From Actinomycetes bacterium (GTDB taxonomy: Bacteria > Actinomycetota > Actinomycetes > Actinomycetales > Cellulomonadaceae), in NCBI GenBank assembly GCA_023401045.1, contig JAEXEM010000450.1, positions 1 through 8,286 of the forward strand: 8,286 bases of DNA, given 5' to 3'. A model generated the notes under the pieces. The model made no database searches. It was not told the DNA's origin and saw nothing but the letters and a program-made list of their open reading frames with translations. Made by a program: the position numbers and the translations under genes. Numbering within the stretch: position 1 is the first letter of the stretch; each line of letters opens with the position of its first letter. Below, piece after piece: positions 1-7,415 of this stretch.

Positions 1-592
1 GGGCCGCCGCGTGCGGCAGCCGGGACAGCACGACGGCACTGACGACCGCGAGGACGACGGTCACCGCGACGCCGGCCCGCCACCCCCAGCCGGCGGCGAC
101 GGCGGCCCCGACGGCCAGCGGGCCGAGCAGCCCGACGGACGACCCCATCCCGTTCGCCTCGGTGATCGCCGCCGACGCCGCGGGCCCGGTGTGCTCCGCG
201 AGCCCCACCTGCGCCGACGCGATGAGCACGTTGCCGCCCACGGACGTGACGAGCATGGCACCGAGCGTCCACGGCAGGGACGGTCCGAGCAGCAGCCCGA
301 CGACACCCGCCGCGACGAGGAGCACGGCCGCGACGACCGTCGCCCGCCGCCCGAGGCCCCGGACCGCACGCGGTGTCAGCGGGGCGGCCGCCAGACCGCC
401 GAGCGCCATCGCCGTGCCGTGCAGGCCGGCCTGCGCCGCGCTGATCCCGAGCTCGTCCGCGAGCAGCGGGACCGACGGGTTGAAGCTGTAGAGGAACCAG
501 CCCCACACGACGTACGGGGTGTAGAGGCCGACGGTGAGACGGTCCCGGACGAGCCGGGGGCGCAGGGTGGGCACCGATGGATCATCGGCCAC
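1..592 (-). CDS. MFS transporter, N-terminal half (runs off the left edge)
   Basis: Partial gene: 197 codons are visible and the C-terminal half lies outside the window. The translation holds about six hydrophobic segments, at roughly residues 23-46, 57-75, 84-103, 108-129, 148-168 and 172-190. This fits the first six-helix bundle of a major facilitator superfamily permease. The loop after helix 2 ends in GLGRR (79-83), a remnant of the MFS motif A. Helix 1 reads YVVWGWFLYSFNPSVPLLAD, and helix 5 begins in an EANGMGSSVG stretch. The substrate cannot be inferred. The start is uncertain: GTG at 592 is chosen because it gives a short polar N-terminus before helix 1, but GTG at 607 or 574 is possible and none has a clear ribosome-binding site. 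It lies 68 nt after the GH10 gene, with no -10-like box in the gap, so co-transcription is likely. Family call fairly sure; start weak. Confidence 0.8.
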   Translation of the reverse strand, partial: MADDPSVPTLRPRLVRDRLTVGLYTPYVVWGWFLYSFNPSVPLLADELGISAAQAGLHGTAMALGGLAAAPLTPRAVRGLGRRATVVAAVLLVAAGVVGLLLGPSLPWTLGAMLVTSVGGNVLIASAQVGLAEHTGPAASAAITEANGMGSSVGLLGPLAVGAAVAAGWGWRAGVAVTVVLAVVSAVVLSRLPHAAA

Positions 593-660
593 GCCCGCGG
601 CACACACGACGTCCGCACCACGTGACGCGCGTCGCAGCGTGCCCTGCGCGCCGCCCCCGG

Positions 661-1956
661 TCAGGACGCGACGACGGTCGTCGTGCCCGTCTCCTCCCCC
701 ACCTCGACCTCGGTGCGTGCGCCGGCGACGTCGACGGCGTACCGGCCGGGCAGGCCGCTCACCTCGACGCTGCCGGACGCGTCCGTGACGACGGTCGTCG
801 GCGCCAGCCACCAGCGCCCACGGACGAGCTCGCGCAGCGCGTCGTACGCCGGCTTCGGCGTGCCGTCGGCGAAGACCAGACCACCGGGGGCGTTGAGCCA
901 CATCCCGTGGTCCGCCAGTCCCCAGTACGTCACCGCCTGGACGCGCGCGTCCTCGACGAGCGCCCGGTAGTGGGCGACGATCTCCTCGGCCTGCCGGTCG
1001 AGGCCGTCCGGCGTGCTCGGCCAGTGCTCGACCTGGTGGTCGTTGAGGTCGTCGAGGTGCTTGGGCATGAGCTCGCCGGACAGCAGGGTCGTCTCGGTGA
1101 AGTGCAGCGGCAGGCCGAAGCGGCCGAACCGCTCGAGCACGTCGAGCGTCTTGTCCTGGCCCCACGCACCCTGGTGCATGTGGCTCTGCAGGCCGAGCGC
1201 GTCGATGCGGATCCCCGCCTCGAGGACGTCCTCGACGAGACGCTCGTAGTCGGCCGACATGTCGAAGTCGTTGAGCAGGAGCGTCGCGGCCGGGTTCGCG
1301 GCACGCGCCTCCTCGAACGCGAGGCGGACCATGCCGACGCGCCCGACGCCCTTGGCCACCCGCGTCACGGCGTTGGTGTCCTTGGTGAAGACGGGCATGA
1401 TGACGACCTCGTTGATGGCGTCCCACGTGTCGACGAGACCCGCGAACTCCCCTGCGTCACGGCGCACCCGCTCGCGCAGCAGCCGCAGCACCTCCTCGTC
1501 GGGGTAGGCCTCGAGCCAGCGTGGCGCGACGGTGTGCCAGACGAGCGGGTGCCCCTTGACCCGCGCGCCGCGCGACACGTAGTGCTCGGCGGCCTCGCGC
1601 AGCGCCGCGGTGCGCAGCGTGCCCTGCCGTGGCTCGAACGTGCCCCAGTAGAACGGCAGCGTCGCGGTGTCGAACAGGTCGAACCACAGCTCGTCGAGCC
1701 GGTCGAGCAGCTCGTCCTCGCCCGCGGCGGGCGTCGCCCCGGTGAGCCGACGCCACGCACGCTCCGTCTCGTCGAAGCCGATGCAGCCGAAGGCGATCTC
1801 GTGCCGCGCCTGCTCGACCGTCACCGGGACGCCCGCGAGCGGTGCACCCGTCGGGTCGACGACCTGCACGGTGCGGCTGCGCGTGCGGTGCGCGACCCCG
1901 GCGTCGGTGACGGCGTCGCTCGCGACGGTGGCGGACGTGGACGGCTGGGCGGTCAT
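661..1956 (-). CDS. GH10 family glycoside hydrolase (endo-1,4-beta-xylanase-like), no signal peptide
   Basis: 431 residues. GH10 enzymes are retaining (beta/alpha)8-barrel hydrolases, mostly endo-xylanases. Visible GH10 hallmarks: GHPLVWH (135-141), the acid/base motif WDAINE with Glu183, LLLNDF (226-231), LQSH (257-260), the nucleophile motif HFTET with Glu288, and YWGLADHGMWL (344-354), then KPAYDAL (368-374). A beta-rich domain precedes the barrel (about 28-58, ending RHEIAFG), and a short beta-rich tail follows it (about 385-431). The N-terminus is polar, with no signal peptide or membrane segment, so the protein is probably cytoplasmic. The usual ENxMKW segment is replaced by TLPFYW (99-104), losing the Asn and Lys that hold sugar in classic xylanases, so the substrate may differ. 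ATG 1956 is preferred over an in-frame GTG at 2007 because GAGGAG stands 4 nt before it. Family sure; xylanase activity not. Confidence 0.9.
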   Translation of the reverse strand: MTAQPSTSATVASDAVTDAGVAHRTRSRTVQVVDPTGAPLAGVPVTVEQARHEIAFGCIGFDETERAWRRLTGATPAAGEDELLDRLDELWFDLFDTATLPFYWGTFEPRQGTLRTAALREAAEHYVSRGARVKGHPLVWHTVAPRWLEAYPDEEVLRLLRERVRRDAGEFAGLVDTWDAINEVVIMPVFTKDTNAVTRVAKGVGRVGMVRLAFEEARAANPAATLLLNDFDMSADYERLVEDVLEAGIRIDALGLQSHMHQGAWGQDKTLDVLERFGRFGLPLHFTETTLLSGELMPKHLDDLNDHQVEHWPSTPDGLDRQAEEIVAHYRALVEDARVQAVTYWGLADHGMWLNAPGGLVFADGTPKPAYDALRELVRGRWWLAPTTVVTDASGSVEVSGLPGRYAVDVAGARTEVEVGEETGTTTVVAS

Positions 1957-2016
1957 GCGGCTCCTCGGGGGGCGACGGTCGTGCGGTGGTGGGCCCGCGC
2001 GGTGCACGGCGGCGTC

Positions 2017-2034
2017 GGTGCCGGTGCGGGTGCG
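2017..2034. repeat. Short hexamer repeats in the GH10 upstream gap
   Basis: Three consecutive hexamers on the plus strand read GGTGCC, GGTGCG, GGTGCG, preceded by a diverged GGCGTC. They sit in the 100-nt gap between the symporter stop (2057) and the GH10 start (1956). Nearby 5-bp arms GAGAC (2036-2040) and GTCTC (2054-2058) could form a weak hairpin across the symporter stop codon. The gap contains no TAnnnT box on the minus strand, which argues against a separate GH10 promoter. The repeats may be chance low complexity in GC-rich DNA or a regulator site. Confidence 0.3.
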
Positions 2035-2056
2035 GGAGACGTCGGCGCCCAGGGTC

Positions 2057-3598
2057 TCACCCCGTGCCCGAAATGCCGAGCACCCACACCCCGAGCGTCG
2101 TCACGGTGACGGTGACGAGCAGGACCGCCGAGGCGCTCAACGGGGCACCGGCACGCAGCATGTCCGGCACGCGGACGTAGCCCGAGGAGTACGCGATGGC
2201 GTTGGGCGGCGTCGCCGCAGGCATCATGAACGTGCACCCGGCGGCGAGCGCGACCGGGACGGCGAGCAGCAGCGGCCCGAACCCGAGGGCGACGCCGACG
2301 GTGCTCATGATCGGCACGAGCGTCGCCGCGGTCGCGGTGTTCGACATGAACTCGGTCATCGCGACGGTGAGGACGCACACGGCGGCCACGACGAGGACGG
2401 TCGGGAGCCCGTCGAGGCCGCGCGCCCGCTCCCCGATCCACTCCGCGAGACCCGACCCGGTGATCTGCGAGGCGAGCGCCAGCCCGCCGCCGAACAGCAG
2501 GAGGATCCCCCACGGCAGCTCACGGGTGTCGGACCAGTCGAGCAGCCGGCCGCCGCAGTCGTCCCCGCAGGGCAGCAGGAACAGGAGGATCGCGACGACG
2601 ACGGCGACGACCTCGTCCGTCACCGGCGTGCCCGGCCACACGAGCGGCAGGCCGATCCACGACGTCGCCGCGAGCACGAACACGGCGACGACCCGCCGCT
2701 GCGGGCGACCCATGGGACCGAGCCGGTCGAGCTCGGCCCGGACGACCGAGTCGTCCTCGCACAGCGGCGCCGGGTCGATGCGGAAGACGACGCGCGTGAG
2801 CAGGAACCATGCGAGCAGGAGGAAGACGACCGACAGCGGCAGCCCGACGGCCATCCACTGGCCGAACCCGATCTCGATGCCGTACGTCTCGGACAGGTAG
2901 CCGACGAGCAGCGCGTTCGGCGGGCTCGCGATGATCGTGCCGAACGAGCCGATGGTCGCGGCGTACGCGATGCCGAGCATGAGCGCCGCGGACAGCCGGG
3001 CGTCGACGCCGCCGCGCTCGCGGCCGAGCAGCGCGAGGACGGACACGCCGATCGGCAGCATCATGACGGCCGTCGCGGTGTTCGACACCCACATGCTTAC
3101 GAGGGCCGTCGCCACCATCATCCCGAGGACGAGACGGCGCGGGGCGGTGCCGACGAGCCGCACGACCCCGAGCGCGATCCGCAGGTGGACGTCCCAGCGC
3201 TGCAGCGCGACGGCGAGCACGAACCCGCCGAGGAACAGGAAGATCACCTTGTTCGCGTACGGCGCGGCGACGTCCTGCACCGGCGCGACACCGGCCACCG
3301 GCAGCACGACGAGCGGGAGCAGCGCGGTGACCGCGAGCGGCAGCGCCTCGGTCATCCACCACACGCCCATGAGGACGAGCGTCGCCGCGGTCACCGCACC
3401 GGCGTACGCGGGGACACCCGCGACCTGCGCCGGCATGTCCGGCACGAACCAGGCGACGGCGACCGCGAGCAGGGGCCCTGCGACGATGCCGACGGTCGAC
3501 CGGCTCGGCCGCCGCAGCCGCTCGACGCGCGGGAACCTGCTCCCCCGGCCCCGTCCGGCCGGCGAGTGCGGGGGCGCAGAGGCGGTGGCGGAGCTGAT
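2057..3598 (-). CDS. DASS/SLC13-family anion symporter, apparent ATC start
   Basis: 513 residues from ATC 3598. DASS proteins are inner-membrane, usually sodium-coupled, carriers of di- and tricarboxylates or sulfate. Family marks: WWMTEALPL (80-88), two SNTAT substrate/ion motifs (172-176 and 419-423), SPPNALLVG (225-233), the GGGLALA segment (370-376), and FMMPAATPPNAIAY (457-470), which matches the family signature region. The pseudo-repeat of two SNT motifs is intact, so the carrier looks functional. The first in-frame canonical start is GTG 3445, but it would cut off the conserved first helix VGIVAGPLLAVAVAWFV (36-52) and has no ribosome-binding site. The frame is open upstream with good codon usage and no ATG, GTG or TTG. 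ATC 3598 has GAGG 8 nt before it and yields a plausible ISSATASAPP start. An ATG lost by mutation or sequencing error is the alternative. Substrate unknown. Confidence 0.88.
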   Translation of the reverse strand: MSSATASAPPHSPAGRGRGSRFPRVERLRRPSRSTVGIVAGPLLAVAVAWFVPDMPAQVAGVPAYAGAVTAATLVLMGVWWMTEALPLAVTALLPLVVLPVAGVAPVQDVAAPYANKVIFLFLGGFVLAVALQRWDVHLRIALGVVRLVGTAPRRLVLGMMVATALVSMWVSNTATAVMMLPIGVSVLALLGRERGGVDARLSAALMLGIAYAATIGSFGTIIASPPNALLVGYLSETYGIEIGFGQWMAVGLPLSVVFLLLAWFLLTRVVFRIDPAPLCEDDSVVRAELDRLGPMGRPQRRVVAVFVLAATSWIGLPLVWPGTPVTDEVVAVVVAILLFLLPCGDDCGGRLLDWSDTRELPWGILLLFGGGLALASQITGSGLAEWIGERARGLDGLPTVLVVAAVCVLTVAMTEFMSNTATAATLVPIMSTVGVALGFGPLLLAVPVALAAGCTFMMPAATPPNAIAYSSGYVRVPDMLRAGAPLSASAVLLVTVTVTTLGVWVLGISGTG

Positions 3599-3603
3599 GG
3601 TTC

Positions 3604-3688
3604 GGCCCTCGGGGTCGTCCGGATGTCGTCCCGTTCGACGGTACGTGCCGGGCCGAGGGCCGGTGTGGGACCTTCGGGGCCGAGGGCC
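3604..3688 (-). promoter_or_regulatory. Symporter leader: RBS inside a 9-nt element with two upstream complements
   Basis: On the minus strand GGCCCTCGG occurs twice (3688-3680 and 3661-3653), starting within the TAG stop of the upstream ABC gene. The exact complement CCGAGGGCC lies at 3612-3604 and contains the GAGG ribosome-binding core of the symporter gene. The nearer copy can pair over 10 bp across a 40-nt loop, the farther one over 9 bp. Pairing would hide the ribosome-binding site. The loop holds a small CCGT-CGA-ACGG hairpin that could compete. A weak -10-like TACCGT (3643-3638) with no good -35 is also present; a transcript starting there would lack both complements. The repeat pairing is visible; the regulatory role is inference. 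It could instead be a GC-rich terminator for the ABC operon. Confidence 0.45.
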
Positions 3689-5670
3689 TAGTCGACGGGC
3701 GCCACGGCGGCGGCGAACTGGCTCTCGTAGAGACGGGCGTACGCACCGCCTGCCGCGAGCAGCTCCTCGTGCGTGCCCTTCTCGACGATGGAGCCGTGCT
3801 CCATGACGAGGATGACGTCGGCGTCACGGATGGTCGAGAGCCGGTGCGCGATGACGAAGGACGTCCGCCCGGCACGCAGCGCGTTCATCGCGTGCTGGAC
3901 GAGCACCTCGGTACGGGTGTCGACCGACGACGTCGCCTCGTCGAGGATGAGGATCGCCGGGTCGGCGAGGAACGCGCGAGCGATCGTGAGGAGCTGCTTC
4001 TCCCCCGCCGACACCGATCCGCCCTCGTCGTCGATGACCGTGTCGTAGCCGTCGGGCAGGTTGCGCACGAAGCGGTCGACGTACGTCGCCGTCGCGGCCT
4101 CGACGACCTGCTCGTGCGTCGCGTCGTCGACGCCGTAGGCGATGTTCTCCGCGATCGTCCCCTCGAACAGCCAGGTGTCCTGCAGCACCATGCCCATCTG
4201 CGAGCGCAGCTCGTCGCGGGTGAGCTCGCGGGTGTCGACGCCGTCGAGCGTGATCCGGCCGGAGTCGACCTCGTAGAACCGCATGACGAGGTTGACGAGC
4301 GTCGTCTTGCCGGCGCCCGTGGGCCCGACGATGGCGACGGTCTGGCCCGGCTCGGCGACGACCGAGAGGTCCTCGATGAGCGGCACGTCCGGCTCGTAGC
4401 GGAACGAGACGTCCTCGAACGCGACCCGGCCACGCACCGGGCGGGGCAGGACGGCGGCCGGCTGCGGGTCCGGCGTCTGCTCGTCGGCGTCGAGCAGCTC
4501 GAAGACCCGCTCGGCCGAGGCGACGCCGGACTGCAGGAGGTTGGCCATCGACGCGATCTGCGTGATCGGCTGCGTGAACTGCCGGCTGTACTGGATGAAC
4601 GCCTGGACGTCACCGAGCGACAGCGTGCCCGAGGCGACCCGCAGTCCACCGACGACGGCGACGATGACGTAGTTGAGGTTCGAGATGAACCCCAGCGCGG
4701 GCTGGATGATCCCGGAGATGAACTGCGCCTTGAAGCTCGACTCGAAGAGCTTCTCGTTGCGCTCGGCGAACACCTCGGCGGCCTCCTGCTGCCGGCCGAA
4801 GACGGTGACGAGGGCGTGCCCGGTGAACATCTCCTCGATGTGGGCGTTGAGCTTGCCGGTCCACGCCCACTGCTCGACGAACTGCGGTTGCGAGCGCTTG
4901 GCGATCGCCGCGGCGACGACGACCGACAGCGGCACGGTGACGAGCGCGACGACCGCGAGCAGCGGCGAGATCCAGAACATCATGGCGAGCACGCCGATGA
5001 CGGTGAGGATCGCGGTGACGAGCTGGGAGACGGTCTGCTGCATCGTCTGCCCGACGTTGTCGATGTCGTTCGTCACCCGGGAGAGCAGCTCGCCGCGGGC
5101 GTGGCGGTCGAAGTACGACAACGGCAGCCGGCCGAGCTTGTGCTCGACCTCGGTCCGCATCCGCAGCACGGTGCGCTGCACGACCTTCGCGGTGAGCCGG
5201 CCCTGCACCCACGCGAAGAGGAACGCCGCGACGTAGACGGCGAGCACCCCGAGCAGGATCGTGCCGAGGCGCGCGAAGTCGACGCCGCTGCCGACGACGA
5301 GGCCGTCCATCCCGGCGACCATGTCGGCGATCGTGCCCTGGCCCGCCGCGCGCAGCGCCTCGACGGCCTGCTCCTGGGTGGCGCCCGGCGGCACCACCTG
5401 CTCGAGCATCCGTGCGACGACGCCGTCGAAGAGGACGTCGGTCGCGCTGCCGAGCAGCTTGGGTCCGGCCACGGCCGCCGCGACCGAGAGCGCACCGAGG
5501 AGCAGCACGACGGTGAGGGCGAGCCGCTCGGGACGCAGCACGGTGAGCAGGCGCCGCAACGAGCCGCGGAAGTCCATCGAGCGCTGCACCGGTACGCCCA
5601 TCATCGGCCCGCCGTGCGGACCCCGCCCCGGGGGCGGGCCGGCCGGGCGCTGCGTCTGCGTCGTGCTCAT
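3688..5670 (-). CDS. ABC exporter half-transporter, catalytically competent NBD (heterodimer partner)
   Basis: 660 residues; a fused membrane and ATPase half of a type IV (multidrug-type) ABC exporter. The membrane domain has helices near 52-70, 135-156, 213-233, 236-257, 317-343 and a weaker sixth. The nucleotide-binding domain has Walker A GPTGAGKTT (449-457), Q-loop Gln497, signature VSAGE (553-557), Walker B ILILDE with catalytic Glu578, D-loop SSVD and H-loop His609. The catalytic residues are complete but the signature departs from LSGGQ; in a heterodimer this half supplies the Walker side of the active site and the partner supplies the signature. An insertion (about 80-133) lengthens the outer loop between helices 1 and 2, and residues 8-28 form a Pro/Gly-rich leader. 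Its ATG overlaps the partner's stop as ATGA, with AGGAGG 4 nt before it, so translational coupling is likely. Probable drug or lipid export; substrate unknown. Confidence 0.95.
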   Translation of the reverse strand: MSTTQTQRPAGPPPGRGPHGGPMMGVPVQRSMDFRGSLRRLLTVLRPERLALTVVLLLGALSVAAAVAGPKLLGSATDVLFDGVVARMLEQVVPPGATQEQAVEALRAAGQGTIADMVAGMDGLVVGSGVDFARLGTILLGVLAVYVAAFLFAWVQGRLTAKVVQRTVLRMRTEVEHKLGRLPLSYFDRHARGELLSRVTNDIDNVGQTMQQTVSQLVTAILTVIGVLAMMFWISPLLAVVALVTVPLSVVVAAAIAKRSQPQFVEQWAWTGKLNAHIEEMFTGHALVTVFGRQQEAAEVFAERNEKLFESSFKAQFISGIIQPALGFISNLNYVIVAVVGGLRVASGTLSLGDVQAFIQYSRQFTQPITQIASMANLLQSGVASAERVFELLDADEQTPDPQPAAVLPRPVRGRVAFEDVSFRYEPDVPLIEDLSVVAEPGQTVAIVGPTGAGKTTLVNLVMRFYEVDSGRITLDGVDTRELTRDELRSQMGMVLQDTWLFEGTIAENIAYGVDDATHEQVVEAATATYVDRFVRNLPDGYDTVIDDEGGSVSAGEKQLLTIARAFLADPAILILDEATSSVDTRTEVLVQHAMNALRAGRTSFVIAHRLSTIRDADVILVMEHGSIVEKGTHEELLAAGGAYARLYESQFAAAVAPVD

Positions 5671-7412
5671 GCCGCCTCCTGCGCGCTCAGCTGGGAGTAG
5701 ACGATCTCCTGGTACGTCGGGTTGGACTCGAGGAGCTCCTCGTGGGTGCCGTCACCGACGACGCGCCCGGCCTCGAGGACGAGGATGCGGTCGGCGTCCC
5801 GGATGGTCGCGACGCGCTGCGCGACGACGAGCACGGTCGCGTCCCGGGTCTCCGGTGCGAGCGCGGCACGCAGCGCCGCGTCGGTCGCGTAGTCGAGCGC
5901 GGAGAACGAGTCGTCGAAGAGGTAGACCTGCGGGCGTCGCACGAGGGCCCGTGCGATGGCGAGGCGCTGACGCTGGCCGCCGGAGAAGTTCGTGCCACCC
6001 TGCGCCACCGGCGCGTCGAGCCCTTCGGCGAGCTCCGCGACGAAGTCCGCGGCCTGCGCGACGGTGAGCGCGTGCCACAGCTCCTCGTCGGTTGCCCCGG
6101 GGCGCCCGAACTCGAGGTTCGACCGGATCGTGCCGGAGAACAGGTACGGCCGCTGCGGCACGAGCCCGATGCGCTCGCCGAGCGCGACCGGGTCGGCGTC
6201 GCGCACGTCGACGCCGTCGACGAGCACCTGCCCGCCCGTGACGTCGAAGAGCCGCGGCACGAGGTTGAGCAGCGTCGTCTTGCCCGAGCCGGTGGCCCCG
6301 ATGACGGCGGTCGTGCGGCCGGGCTCGGCGACGAACGACACCCCGTCGAGGACGGCGTGCTCGGCACCCGGGTAGCGGAACTCGACGTCGCGCAGCTCCA
6401 GCAGCCCGGGCCGCGCCCCGGGGCCGGTCGGGAACGGCGTCGGGTCCGTCGGCGGGACGACGGTCGTCGAGGTGTCGACGACCTCGGCGATGCGGTCGGC
6501 CGAGACCATGGCGCGCGGCACCATGACGACCATCATCGAGCTCATCATCACGGCCATGAGGACGAACATGATGTAGCTGAGGAACGCGATGAGGGACCCG
6601 ATCTGCATCTCCCCCGCGTCGACCCGGCGGGCGCCGAACCACACGACCGACACGCTCGAGACGTTCATGACGAGCATGACGACCGGGAACAGCAGGGCCA
6701 TGAGCAGGCCGGTGCGCAGCGACGCGTCGAACAGCCGCCGGTTGGCGACCTCGAAGCGCTCCTCCTCGCGGCGCTCCCGCACGAACGCGCGGATGACCCG
6801 GACGCCGGCGAGCTGTTCGCGCATGACCCGGTTGATCGCGTCGATGCGCTGCTGCATGCGGCGGAACCACGGGACCATGCGCGTGACGATGAGCCCGATG
6901 ACGACGACGAGCACCGGGACGACGACGAGCAGCAGACCCGAGAGCCCGACGTCCTCGCGCAGCGACATGACGACACCGCCGACGAGCATGAGCGGCGCCA
7001 TGACGAGGAAGACGAACGACATGAAGACGAGCATCTGCACCTGCTGCACGTCGTTCGTCGTGCGGGTGATGAGCGTCGGGGCGCCGTAGCGGCCCATCTC
7101 CTGCTGCGAGAAGGACTGCACCTGCGCGAACAACCTCGCCCGCACGTCCCGGCCGAAGCCCATGGCGGCGCGGGCGCCGAACCGCACCGCGCCGACCGAC
7201 GCGACGACCTGGACGAGGCTGACGGCGAGCATGACCCCGCCGAGGCGCCAGATGGTCGCGGTGTCACCGCGGGCGACGCCGTCGTCGATGATGTCGGCGT
7301 TGAGGCTGGGCAGCATGAGGGTCGCGACCACCTGCACGATCTGCAGGACGAGCACCGCCGTGACAGCGCTCTGGTACGGGCGCAGGTGCTCCCGGAGAAG
7401 TCGCACGAGCAT
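5667..7412 (-). CDS. ABC exporter half-transporter with degenerate catalytic site (heterodimer partner)
   Basis: 581 residues; the other half of the exporter. Six membrane helices lie within about residues 15-300 and the ATPase domain from about 338. Walker A GATGSGKTT (372-380), Q-loop Gln420 and a consensus signature FSGGQ (476-480) are intact. Walker B reads VYLFDD (496-501), with Asp501 where the catalytic Glu should be, and the H-loop His is Gln532. This is the classic degenerate half known from heterodimeric exporters such as TM287/288, BmrCD and LmrCD: it cannot hydrolyse ATP at its own site but lends its signature to the partner's site. The region around 280-302 is unusually rich in Met. 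The ATG is 3 nt after the tetR stop, with GAAGGG inside the end of tetR as its likely ribosome-binding site. Acts in the membrane as a putative multidrug exporter under TetR control; substrate not deducible. Confidence 0.95.
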   Translation of the reverse strand: MLVRLLREHLRPYQSAVTAVLVLQIVQVVATLMLPSLNADIIDDGVARGDTATIWRLGGVMLAVSLVQVVASVGAVRFGARAAMGFGRDVRARLFAQVQSFSQQEMGRYGAPTLITRTTNDVQQVQMLVFMSFVFLVMAPLMLVGGVVMSLREDVGLSGLLLVVVPVLVVVIGLIVTRMVPWFRRMQQRIDAINRVMREQLAGVRVIRAFVRERREEERFEVANRRLFDASLRTGLLMALLFPVVMLVMNVSSVSVVWFGARRVDAGEMQIGSLIAFLSYIMFVLMAVMMSSMMVVMVPRAMVSADRIAEVVDTSTTVVPPTDPTPFPTGPGARPGLLELRDVEFRYPGAEHAVLDGVSFVAEPGRTTAVIGATGSGKTTLLNLVPRLFDVTGGQVLVDGVDVRDADPVALGERIGLVPQRPYLFSGTIRSNLEFGRPGATDEELWHALTVAQAADFVAELAEGLDAPVAQGGTNFSGGQRQRLAIARALVRRPQVYLFDDSFSALDYATDAALRAALAPETRDATVLVVAQRVATIRDADRILVLEAGRVVGDGTHEELLESNPTYQEIVYSQLSAQEAA

Positions 7413-7415
7413 GGG

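Noticed and set aside
619..633. CACGTG and the 10-bp palindrome GACGCGCGTC before the MFS gene
   Set aside because: Short palindromes are frequent by chance at this GC content and no promoter boxes accompany them.
577..2109. Plus-strand open frame of 510 codons opposite the GH10 gene
   Set aside because: No domain and an Arg/Val/Asp-rich composition; it overlaps a clear GH10 gene on the minus strand.
1667..3691. Plus-strand open frame of 674 codons opposite the symporter
   Set aside because: Composition is repetitive Arg/Asp/Gly/His with no recognisable fold, and the other strand encodes a full DASS transporter with all motifs.
2520..3875. Minus-strand 451-codon frame crossing the symporter and the end of the ABC gene
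   Set aside because: Arg/Ala/Pro-rich out-of-frame reading of two real genes. It does not supply the missing symporter start, since it is in a different frame.
3769..5700. Plus-strand open frame of 643 codons opposite the 660-residue ABC half
   Set aside because: Charged low-complexity antisense translation; the ABC gene on the other strand is certain.
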